A model generated the notes under the pieces. It worked only from the letters and a program-made list of their open reading frames with translations, was not told where the DNA came from and made no database searches. From contig JACDHU010000087.1 in assembly GCA_013820865.1 (NCBI GenBank), positions 1 through 6,970 on the forward strand: 6,970 bases of DNA, given 5' to 3'. Every line of letters begins with the position of its first letter. The stretch's first letter is position 1. Position numbers and translations under genes: made by a program. Below, piece after piece: positions 1 to 6,875 of the stretch. This DNA comes from Chloroflexota bacterium. Lineage in GTDB: Bacteria; Chloroflexota; Limnocylindria; QHBO01.

Positions 1-749
1 CCTCCAAGCACAACGAAGCGAATGGCGAGGAGAACAACGACGGGGACAATAACAACGAGAGCATGAACTTCGGCGTCGAAGGCGAGACCGATGAAGAGGC
101 CGTCATCGAGATCCGCGAGCGCCAGAAGCGCAACTACCTGGCCACGCTCATGTTGAGCCAGGGTGTGCCGATGCTGCTCGGCGGCGATGAAATAGGTCGA
201 ACCCAGGGCGGCAGCAACAATGGGTACGCCCAGGACAACGAGATCAGCTGGTTCAGCTGGGACCTCAAGCGCCGCGATCGGCAGCTCCTGGCCTTCACCC
301 GATCGCTCATCCGGCTCTTCACTGCGCACCCGGTCCTCCGTCGTCGCCGCTTCTTCCAGGGGCGGCAGATCCGCGGATCGCGCATCAAGGACCTCACCTG
401 GTTCGCGACCGATGGCTCGGAGATGAACGACGAGCAGTGGCAGGCGCCCGGCGTGAAGACGCTGGGCGTGCAGTACGCCGGTGATGCCATCGACGACCGC
501 GGACCGCGCGGGGAGCGGATCACCGATGACACGCTGCTCGTCATCCTCAACGCGGACGACCATCCGGTGGCGTTCACGCTGCCCAACCACGAGGCATCAA
601 AGCGCTGGGAGCTCATCTTCGACACGATCCATCCGACCTTCGTCGCGGCACACGGCGAGTTCGACGGTGGCGCAACCTATCGCGTCGCGGAGCGCTCGGT
701 CGTGTGTCTGCGCCGCCTGCCGCGCATCCGCCGCATCAGCGGGACGTGA
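1..749 (+). CDS. glgX: Glycogen debranching enzyme GlgX/TreX, C-terminal part (5' truncated by window edge)
   Basis: The 248 visible codons, read from position 3, are the end of a GH13 glycogen debranching enzyme, which hydrolyses alpha-1,6 branches and releases linear maltooligosaccharides in the cytoplasm. Seen: KHNEANGEEN at visible residues 2-11, the segment that in this family comes just after the third catalytic Asp; RQKRNYLATL followed by SQGVPMLLGGDE (52-63); and NNGYAQDNEISWFSW (72-86). A C-terminal beta domain follows with TLLVILNADDHPVAFTLP. The family is usually about 700 residues, so roughly two thirds, including the catalytic Asp/Glu/Asp, lies before the window. The family motif usually reading SWNCGVEG is SMNFGVEG here, after an unusually Asn/Glu/Asp-rich stretch. 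The stop codon overlaps the treY start, which fits the treX-treY-treZ arrangement and a role in feeding TreY. Identity as GlgX/TreX type is firm; GlgX versus TreX cannot be separated from this part. Confidence 0.95.
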   Translation, partial: SKHNEANGEENNDGDNNNESMNFGVEGETDEEAVIEIRERQKRNYLATLMLSQGVPMLLGGDEIGRTQGGSNNGYAQDNEISWFSWDLKRRDRQLLAFTRSLIRLFTAHPVLRRRRFFQGRQIRGSRIKDLTWFATDGSEMNDEQWQAPGVKTLGVQYAGDAIDDRGPRGERITDDTLLVILNADDHPVAFTLPNHEASKRWELIFDTIHPTFVAAHGEFDGGATYRVAERSVVCLRRLPRIRRISGT

Positions 750-3211
750 ACGTTCCGCGCGCGACGTATCGCGTGCAGATGCACGCCGGCTTCACGTTCG
801 ACGATGCGATCGCCATCCTCCCGTACCTCGCCGACCTCGGCGTCAGCCACATGTACACGTCGCCGATCCTCCAGGCGATGCCCGGCTCCATGCATGGCTA
901 TGACATCGTCGACTACTCGCGCGTGAACTCGGAGCTTGGGGGTGAAGAAGGCTTTGACCGCCTGACCGATGCGCTGCGAGCGCACGGGATGGGCCTGGTC
1001 CTCGACATCGTGCCGAATCACATGGCCATCGGCGAGGAGAACCGATGGTGGTGGGACGTGCTCCAGCACGGTCGCGCCAGCCGCTACGCGGGCTACTTCG
1101 ATATCGATTGGGAGCCGCCCGAAGCCCGGCTCCGCGACGTGATCCTTCTGCCCGTGCTCGCCGACCACTACGGCCGCGTGCTCGAGGCGGGAGAAATTCG
1201 GCTCGTCCGCGACGAAGCGGGGGTGGTGCTGGTGGCCTACGGCGACCGTCGCTTCCCGCTCGAGCTCAACACGGCCGGGGAGCTGACCAGCGCCGAGGCG
1301 ATCGCGGCCATCAACGACGATCCGGACCGGCTCGACGCCCTGCTGGGCGCACAGCATTGGCGGCTCGCCCATTGGCGCGCGGCGTCGCAGGACCTCGGGT
1401 ATCGGCGCTTCTTCGACGTCGACACCCTCATCGGCCTGCGCATGGAGGATCCCGATGTCTTCCGCGACACCCACGCGCTCATCCTGCGCTGGGTGGCGGA
1501 GGGGCGGGTCGACGGGCTGCGTATCGACCACCCGGATGGGCTGCGTGATCCGGCCGCCTATTTCGCGCGGCTGCGGGCCGCGGCGCCGAACGCCTGGATC
1601 ATCGCCGAAAAGATCCTGGAGCCGGATGAGGCATTGCCGACGGATTGGCCGATCCAGGGGACGACCGGCTATCGCTTCGCCAACCTTGCCACCGGGCTCC
1701 ACGTGGATCCGGCAGGGCAGCAAGGACTGGACGCTGTGTGGGCGGAGGTGGCCGATGCCGGTCCGGCGTGGGAGACGATCGTGGCCGACGCGCGGCGCGA
1801 GGTGCTCGCCGCACTGCTGGGCAGTGATCTCAACCGGCTCGCAGCGTTGTTCCTGCGCGTGTGCGAGGCTGATCGACGCCACCGTGACTTCACGCGCCAC
1901 GATCTCCACCGGGCGCTCAGCCAGGTTGCCGCCGCACTCGAGGTGTATCGCACCTACGCGCGCCAGGGCGAGGCAGTGCGCGATCGCGACGCCACGATCA
2001 TCGAACATGGGCTCACAACGGCCGGCGAGCGACGCCCGGATCTCGACCCGGAGGTCTTCGCGTTCCTCGGCCGTATCCTGCGACTCGAGGTCGACGCCCC
2101 GCTCGCCACGGAGCTCGCGATGCGATTCCAGCAACTCACCCCCGCGGCCATGGCCAAGGGCGTGGAGGACACCGCCTTCTATCGCCACCATCGGCTCGTG
2201 GCCCTCAACGAGGTCGGCGGCGATCCCGGTCAGTGGGGAACCGAGGTCAATGGATTCCATCGGGCCATGGCGGTGGCGCAGGCAGACTGGCCCGTCGCAA
2301 TGACGGCTCTCTCCACGCATGACACCAAGCGCAGCGCGGACGTGCGCGCGCGGCTCGCCCTGATCTCCGAGGATCCCGAGGGCTGGCGCCGCGCGGTCGT
2401 CCGATTGACGGACGCATCTGCTCCGCATCGGTCTGCTCCCGGCCACCCGACGGCGGCGGACGCCTACCTGTTCTTCCAGGTCCTGGTCGGGGCGTGGCCG
2501 ATCGACGCGGATCGGGCCGCCGCATATCTCGAGAAGGCGAGCCGGGAGGCTAAGTTGCGGACGTCGTGGACCGCTCCTCAGGGCGCATACGATGAAGCCC
2601 TGGTCGCGTTCGTGCGGGGCTGCCTGGGTGATCCCTCATTCGAGTCCGTCGTGGAGACGGTCGTTGAACCGCTCGTTGATCCTGGTCGGCGCGCCGCGCT
2701 GGCGCACCTCGCGCTCCAGTTGATGGCCCCCGGCGTGCCTGACCTGTACCAGGGCAGCGAAGTGTGGGATCTGGCATTGGTCGACCCGGACAATCGGCGT
2801 CCGGTGGACTTTGACCTTCGCCAGAGGCTCCTTGAGGAGGTGCATGGCATGGACGCAGCACAGGCATGGGCACGACAGGCTGAAGGCGCGCCGAAGATGT
2901 GGCTGATCCATCGGGCACTGGACCTTCGAAAGCGATGCCAGGGGTCCTTCGGCCCGGATGTGACCTACCGGGCGCTGCACGCCCGAGGCGTCCAGGCATC
3001 CGCGGTCGTTGCCTTCGCGCGCGCGGATGCGGTGATCACCGTGGTCCCGCGACTGGTCCGTCGCATCGGCAGATCTGGGTGGGGAGACACGACTCTCGAG
3101 TTGCCGCCAGGTCGCTGGCGTGACCTGGATGGCGTCGAGCATGCGCGCATCGCGCGCATCGGCGACCTGTTCAATGCCTTCCCTGTTTCCATCCTGGAGC
3201 GCGTGGCATGA
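746..3211 (+). CDS. treY: Maltooligosyl trehalose synthase TreY (GH13_26)
   Basis: TreY is an intramolecular transglycosylase that converts the reducing-end alpha-1,4 bond of a maltooligosaccharide to alpha,alpha-1,1, giving maltooligosyltrehalose. With the start used here the protein has 821 residues, within the broad range of the family. Seen: RATYRVQMHAGF near the N-terminus (5-16), HGYD (50-53), GH13 region I DIVPNHM (87-93), region II VDGLRIDHPDGL with nucleophile Asp261, region III IIAEKILEPDE with acid/base Glu288, region IV LSTHDTKRSADVRARL with Asp526, and PGVPDLYQGSE (662-672). All catalytic residues are intact. Start: GTG at 746 overlaps the glgX stop as GTGA, matching the other junctions, and puts the conserved RATYR block at residue 5. 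An in-frame GTG at 704 (835 residues) has GGAG at 689-692, 11 nt upstream, and remains possible; its extra 14 residues are Pro-rich and not conserved-looking. Product identity is firm; only the start is open. Confidence 0.97.
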   Translation: MNVPRATYRVQMHAGFTFDDAIAILPYLADLGVSHMYTSPILQAMPGSMHGYDIVDYSRVNSELGGEEGFDRLTDALRAHGMGLVLDIVPNHMAIGEENRWWWDVLQHGRASRYAGYFDIDWEPPEARLRDVILLPVLADHYGRVLEAGEIRLVRDEAGVVLVAYGDRRFPLELNTAGELTSAEAIAAINDDPDRLDALLGAQHWRLAHWRAASQDLGYRRFFDVDTLIGLRMEDPDVFRDTHALILRWVAEGRVDGLRIDHPDGLRDPAAYFARLRAAAPNAWIIAEKILEPDEALPTDWPIQGTTGYRFANLATGLHVDPAGQQGLDAVWAEVADAGPAWETIVADARREVLAALLGSDLNRLAALFLRVCEADRRHRDFTRHDLHRALSQVAAALEVYRTYARQGEAVRDRDATIIEHGLTTAGERRPDLDPEVFAFLGRILRLEVDAPLATELAMRFQQLTPAAMAKGVEDTAFYRHHRLVALNEVGGDPGQWGTEVNGFHRAMAVAQADWPVAMTALSTHDTKRSADVRARLALISEDPEGWRRAVVRLTDASAPHRSAPGHPTAADAYLFFQVLVGAWPIDADRAAAYLEKASREAKLRTSWTAPQGAYDEALVAFVRGCLGDPSFESVVETVVEPLVDPGRRAALAHLALQLMAPGVPDLYQGSEVWDLALVDPDNRRPVDFDLRQRLLEEVHGMDAAQAWARQAEGAPKMWLIHRALDLRKRCQGSFGPDVTYRALHARGVQASAVVAFARADAVITVVPRLVRRIGRSGWGDTTLELPPGRWRDLDGVEHARIARIGDLFNAFPVSILERVA
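3196..3199 (+). promoter_or_regulatory. Ribosome binding site of treZ (GGAG)
   Basis: GGAG lies 8 nt before the treZ ATG, inside the last codons of treY. It supports ATG 3208 as the start and suggests that treZ can also recruit ribosomes directly, in addition to coupling through the ATGA overlap. It is the clearest Shine-Dalgarno match at any of the three junctions. Confidence 0.6.
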
Positions 3212-4935
3212 GTGATCGGCCATCGGTCTGGGCACCGCTCGTGGAGTGCGTTGAGCTGTTCGTCGGCGGTGAGCGCCATCTCATGGATCGTGACGAGCGC
3301 GGCTGGTGGACGGCGGCCATCGATCTCGCGCCGGGAACCGACTACGGCTTCGTGCTCGATGACGGCTCGCCGATCCCGGGCCCACGCTCGCCATGGCAGC
3401 CGGATGGGGTCAACGGCCTGTCACGCACGCTTCATCACGAGGCGTTCGACTGGACCGATGCCGGTTTCACCGCCCCGGCCCTTGCCGATGCGGTGATCTA
3501 CGAGATGCACGTCGGAACGTTCACCCCGGATGGCACCTTCGACTCGGCCATCGATCGGCTCGCAGACCTGGCCGATCTGGGGATCACGCACCTTGAGCTG
3601 ATGCCAGTCGCGGAGTTCAGCGGCGACCGCGGTTGGGGCTACGACGGCGTCCACCTGTACGCGCCGCACCACGCCTACGGCGGCCCGGACGCCTTGAAAC
3701 GGCTCGTGGATGCAGCCCACGGTCGGGGGCTCGCCGTCCTGCTGGACGTGGTGTACAACCACCTTGGGCCGGAGGGCAATCACTTGCGCAGCTACGGCCC
3801 GTACTTCACCTCGAAGTACGCGACGCCCTGGGGCGACGCCGTGAACTTCGACGATGCGGGCAGTCACGAGGTGCGGCGTTTCGTCGTCGAGAACGCGCTG
3901 ATGTGGATGCGGGATTATCACTTCGACGGCCTCCGGCTCGACGCCGTGCACGCCATCTTCGACCAGTCGGCGGTGCACATCCTCGAGGAGATGGCCATCG
4001 CCACCAGGGAGCTTGCGGCGGAGGTCGGACGCCGCCTGGTTCTGACCGCCGAGTCGGACCTCAACGACCCGCGCCTGACTCGACCCATCGAAGAGGGTGG
4101 CTACGGGCTGGACGCGGTCTGGGCGGACGACGTCCATCACGCACTGCACGTCGCGCTTACCGGCGAGGAGGCCGGCTACTACGCCGACTTTTCCGACGCC
4201 GATGCGCTGGCGCGCGCCATCAGCGATCCGTTCATGTATGCCGGACACTATTCAGCCGTTCGAGATCGGCTGCACGGCCGGCCGCCGGGCGACCTGCCGG
4301 GGGATCACTTTGTGGTCGCACTCCAGAACCACGACCAGGTCGGCAACCGGGCGCTGGGCGACCGCCTCGCCCACCTCGTTTCTCCCGGGCGCGTTCGGAT
4401 CGGCGCGGCGCTGCTGCTGACGATGCCGTACGTGCCCCTGATCCTGGCCGGCGCAGAGTGGGCGGCGTCTTCGCCGTTCCGCTATTTCACCGGTCACGCC
4501 TCGCTCGAGCTGGCACGCGCGGTGAGCGAAGGCCGCCGGGAGGAGTTCAGCGGCTTCGGCTGGGAGCCCGCGGACGTTCCCGACCCGCAGAATCCGGATA
4601 CGTTCGAGGTCTCGAAGCTCAACTGGAGCGAACGTCGCCGCGAGCCATATGCCGGCGTTCTGTCGTGGTATCGCGATCTGCTCGCCCTGCGAGCCGCCAC
4701 GCCAGCGCTGCGTGACGCCGATCGCTCAGCCGTCGAAGTCACCCACGACGCCGAAGAGGGCTGGATCCTGGTCAGGCGCGGACCGATCAGCATGGCCGCC
4801 AACCTCGGTGCAGAACCGGTGACGGTGCAGGTGGACGGCGTTCGCCGGCTCGCCTGGCCACCAGAACTCCAGACCGATGCCGGACGCGTGCACCTTCCAC
4901 CCGATGCCGTCATCGTCCTCGAGCGACCCGGATGA
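3208..4935 (+). CDS. treZ: Maltooligosyltrehalose trehalohydrolase TreZ (GH13_10)
   Basis: TreZ hydrolyses the alpha-1,4 bond next to the trehalosyl end of maltooligosyltrehalose, releasing free trehalose and a shortened maltooligosaccharide. The 575-residue length is normal for the family. Seen: an N-terminal E-set/CBM48-like domain beginning VWAPLVECVELFVGG (about residues 1-85), VIYEMHVGTF (96-105) at the start of the barrel, region I DVVYNH (180-185), region II DGLRLDAVHAI with nucleophile Asp245, region III TAESDLNDPRL with acid/base Glu282, and region IV QNHDQVGNRA with Asp376. These numbers sit close to those of the archaeal enzyme (Asp252, Glu283, Asp377), as known for the family. The C-terminal part is a beta domain. 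The ATG overlaps the treY stop as ATGA, with GGAG 8 nt upstream. The gene acts directly on the product of treY, its upstream neighbour. I see no truncation or missing residue. Confidence 0.98.
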   Translation: MSDRPSVWAPLVECVELFVGGERHLMDRDERGWWTAAIDLAPGTDYGFVLDDGSPIPGPRSPWQPDGVNGLSRTLHHEAFDWTDAGFTAPALADAVIYEMHVGTFTPDGTFDSAIDRLADLADLGITHLELMPVAEFSGDRGWGYDGVHLYAPHHAYGGPDALKRLVDAAHGRGLAVLLDVVYNHLGPEGNHLRSYGPYFTSKYATPWGDAVNFDDAGSHEVRRFVVENALMWMRDYHFDGLRLDAVHAIFDQSAVHILEEMAIATRELAAEVGRRLVLTAESDLNDPRLTRPIEEGGYGLDAVWADDVHHALHVALTGEEAGYYADFSDADALARAISDPFMYAGHYSAVRDRLHGRPPGDLPGDHFVVALQNHDQVGNRALGDRLAHLVSPGRVRIGAALLLTMPYVPLILAGAEWAASSPFRYFTGHASLELARAVSEGRREEFSGFGWEPADVPDPQNPDTFEVSKLNWSERRREPYAGVLSWYRDLLALRAATPALRDADRSAVEVTHDAEEGWILVRRGPISMAANLGAEPVTVQVDGVRRLAWPPELQTDAGRVHLPPDAVIVLERPG

Positions 4936-6734
4936 GCTCCTCGCTCGTCGGCGAGACGTACACCGATGCATTTGGCCGCGAACGGGCGATCGCGTCGGAC
5001 GTTCGAGCAGCCGTCGTTGCCGCCCTCGGTCCGGAGGAATCCAGATCCGATGTCGTCACGATCGTTCGGCGCGGCGCGCTCCTGCCGACCGTGGGAGACC
5101 TCACTCTCGAAGATGGGTCCGACCTCGGTCGTTCCGAGTCCATGCCGGCCGATGCGCCGTACGGCTATCACCGATTGGCGCGCGATGACGGCAGCGAGCA
5201 GCTCCTCATCACCGGTCCAAGTCGCTGCCATGTGCCGCCGCACCTGCGCGCCTGGGGCTGGGCTATCCAGCTGGCCACCACCCGATCGCGCAACAGCTGG
5301 GGGATCGGCGACCTGGCGGACCTTCGCGAGCTCGGTGAGTGGGCCGCGTCGGCGGGCGCCGGCTTCCTTGCTGTGGGCCCGCTGGGCGCGCCGAATCCAG
5401 GCCCGAATCCCGAGCCGAGCCCGTATTACCCGAGCACGCGACGCTTCGGCAACCCGCTGCACCTGCGAATCGAGGACATTCCGGGCGTCGAGCACCTCGG
5501 AGTCGAGCTGGCCGCTGCCGGGCACGACCTCAATGCGGAACGACGAGTGGACCGCGCTCGCGTTGCCGTGCTGAAGATGGACGCGCTCGAGCGGATCTGG
5601 CGCGCCAGCCACGATCGCACAGAGTTCGAGACGTGGCGCATAGGGCGGGGGACGTCGCTCCAGCACTGGGCCGTCTTCGTCGTCCTCAGCGAGCAGTTCG
5701 GCGCGGGCTGGCAGGCATGGCCAGAGCCACTCCGTGATCCGACCGGGGCTGCTGTGGCGCAGTTCGCGGTGGAGCACGCGGACCGCGTCTCGTTCCACGC
5801 CTGGGTGCAGTGGTGCTTCGATCGTCAACTGCGGGACGCATCGGCCCGGCTGATGCGCATTGCCGACATGCCGGTCGGCGTCGATCCGGGCGGCTTTGAC
5901 GCCTGGGACTGGCAGGACCAACTCGCGCTCCGGGTGTCAGTGGGCGCACCTCCTGATCGATTCAACGCCGCGGGTCAGAGCTGGGGACTGCCCCCGTTCA
6001 TTCCGAGCCGCTTGCGGGAGGCTGCGTATCGGCCCTTCATCGAGACCATCCACGCGCAGCTGCGCCACGCTGGCGGGCTGCGCATCGACCATGTGCTCGG
6101 TCTGTTTCGGCTGTGGTGGATCCCGTCCGAGCAGGATCCATCGCGCGGCGCTTACGTGCGTTCACAAACCGATGAGCTACTCGAGATCGTGGCGCTCGAA
6201 TCCCACCGCGCAGGGGCGCTGGTCATCGGCGAGGATCTCGGCACGGTTCCTCCGGGCGTGCGCAGTGAACTTCGTCGTCGCCGGCTGCTCTCGACGCGGC
6301 TCGCATTATTCGAGCGCGGCCTACCCGCCACCTACCCGCGCCAGTCGTTCGCTGGCGTGACGACCCACGACCTGCCGACGATGGCCGGCTTGTGGAGCGG
6401 GTTGGACCTCGACGACCAGGCGTCCTCCGGCATCACTCCTGACCCCGATGCGCTCGCCCTGCTCCGATCGCGCCTGGCGCGGGCGGCGGGAGTCGGCGCC
6501 GCCATCGAGGCGCCCGTCGATCAGCTCCATCGGCGCGTGGCAGCGTCGCCTTGCATGCTGGTCGCGGCAACGCTCGAGGACGCAATGCGCGTCGAAGAAC
6601 GGCCGAACATGCCTGGGACGGTCGCCCTGCAGCGCGACAACTGGTCGCTCGCGCTGCCGACCCCGATCGAGGACCTGGCCAGCGACGCTCGAGTCCTCTC
6701 CCTGGTGGCGGCGCTGGGTCGCGATCACCCGTAA
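4932..6734 (+). CDS. malQ: 4-alpha-glucanotransferase MalQ (amylomaltase, GH77)
   Basis: MalQ transfers alpha-1,4-glucan segments between maltooligosaccharides (disproportionation) in the cytoplasm. It can rebuild longer chains from the short ones left by debranching and TreZ. The 600-residue protein shows an N-terminal region (about 1-100) with VGETYTDAFGRER and APYGYHRL. The GH77 barrel follows: NSWGIGDLADLREL, SPYYPSTRRFGNPL (163-176), GAPPDRFNAAGQSWGLPP (338-355), GLRIDHVLGLFRLWW with nucleophile Asp386, VIGEDLGTVP with acid/base Glu434, and TTHDLPT with Asp480. This is the form with a long N-terminal region seen in actinobacterial MalQ rather than the shorter Thermus-type amylomaltase. 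ATG 4932 overlaps the treZ stop as ATGA; only a weak purine stretch (GAG at 4921-4923) precedes it, so translation probably depends on coupling. It is the last gene of the operon. No defect is seen. Confidence 0.97.
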   Translation: MSSSLVGETYTDAFGRERAIASDVRAAVVAALGPEESRSDVVTIVRRGALLPTVGDLTLEDGSDLGRSESMPADAPYGYHRLARDDGSEQLLITGPSRCHVPPHLRAWGWAIQLATTRSRNSWGIGDLADLRELGEWAASAGAGFLAVGPLGAPNPGPNPEPSPYYPSTRRFGNPLHLRIEDIPGVEHLGVELAAAGHDLNAERRVDRARVAVLKMDALERIWRASHDRTEFETWRIGRGTSLQHWAVFVVLSEQFGAGWQAWPEPLRDPTGAAVAQFAVEHADRVSFHAWVQWCFDRQLRDASARLMRIADMPVGVDPGGFDAWDWQDQLALRVSVGAPPDRFNAAGQSWGLPPFIPSRLREAAYRPFIETIHAQLRHAGGLRIDHVLGLFRLWWIPSEQDPSRGAYVRSQTDELLEIVALESHRAGALVIGEDLGTVPPGVRSELRRRRLLSTRLALFERGLPATYPRQSFAGVTTHDLPTMAGLWSGLDLDDQASSGITPDPDALALLRSRLARAAGVGAAIEAPVDQLHRRVAASPCMLVAATLEDAMRVEERPNMPGTVALQRDNWSLALPTPIEDLASDARVLSLVAALGRDHP

Positions 6735-6740
6735 CGCTGC

Positions 6741-6759
6741 GGTTGCATCCGGTGCGACC
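6741..6759 (+). other. Short hairpin just after the malQ stop
   Basis: GGTTGCA (6741-6747) pairs with TGCGACC (6753-6759) around a five-base loop TCCGG, giving seven pairs including one G-U. It begins six bases past the malQ stop codon. This local fold competes with both longer-range pairings of the same bases. It resembles the stem of a terminator but is followed by AAAGTCG rather than a T-tract, so I leave its role open. Confidence 0.4.
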
Positions 6760-6796
6760 AAAGTCGAAGGAAGTATGGCTTGCACGTCGTCTGTTC

Positions 6797-6810
6797 CACC
6801 CGATGCAACC
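6797..6810. repeat. Third copy of the repeat arm, competing with the right arm
   Basis: CACCCGATGCAACC can pair with GGTTGCATCCGGTG (6741-6754) at 13 of 14 positions, the only mismatch being opposite 6750. The same left-arm bases also pair with the arm at 6851-6861, so the two folds exclude each other. The arms at 6797-6810 and 6851-6861 share the core TGCAAC in the same orientation, and the left arm has it inverted. This looks like a small family of related repeat units inside the spacer. No function can be assigned. Confidence 0.5.
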
Positions 6811-6875
6811 GGGGACGAGTGAGCTCGGGCCTCATTCGACTTTAGTGTCGCCGGGTGCAACTCCCGACGCCGCCG

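Larger units (their letters stand above)
6741..6862. repeat. Long imperfect inverted repeat between convergent genes; possible bidirectional transcript-end structure
   Basis: Arms 6742-6768 and 6835-6861 (27 nt each) face each other across a 66-nt spacer. As RNA, 24 of 27 positions can pair (two of them G-U), with mismatches opposite 6755, 6756 and 6759; the inner nine bases AAAGTCGAA (6760-6768) pair perfectly with TTCGACTTT (6835-6843). G6741 can add a G-U pair with 6862. The left arm starts 7 bases after the malQ stop and the right arm ends 14 bases before the stop of the minus-strand gene, so the element fills the 141-bp gap between convergent genes. No T-run follows on either strand, so a standard intrinsic terminator is not shown. 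It may protect 3' ends, stop transcription by another route, or be a dispersed genomic repeat. The pairing is seen directly; the function is inference. Confidence 0.6.

Noticed and set aside
677..2446. 589-codon open frame on the minus strand opposite treY
   Set aside because: It lies wholly opposite a full-length TreY with intact catalytic motifs; its translation is rich in Arg, His and Gly with no recognisable domain. Long antisense frames are common in high-GC genes.
4494..5921. 475-codon open frame on the minus strand across the treZ-malQ junction
   Set aside because: It is antisense to two well-supported genes, with low-complexity Arg/Ser/Ala-rich composition and no recognisable motif.
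6755..6850. DosR/NarL-type response-regulator boxes (CGACCAAAGTCG and CGACTTTAGTGTCG)
   Set aside because: They resemble the GACTWWAGTC core but are imperfect, one has extra bases, and they lie between two convergent 3' ends where a promoter operator is not expected. The long arm pairing explains them better.
6741..6862. Standard Rho-independent terminator after malQ
   Set aside because: Strong stems exist but none is followed by a T-run on either strand, so the label would go beyond the sequence.
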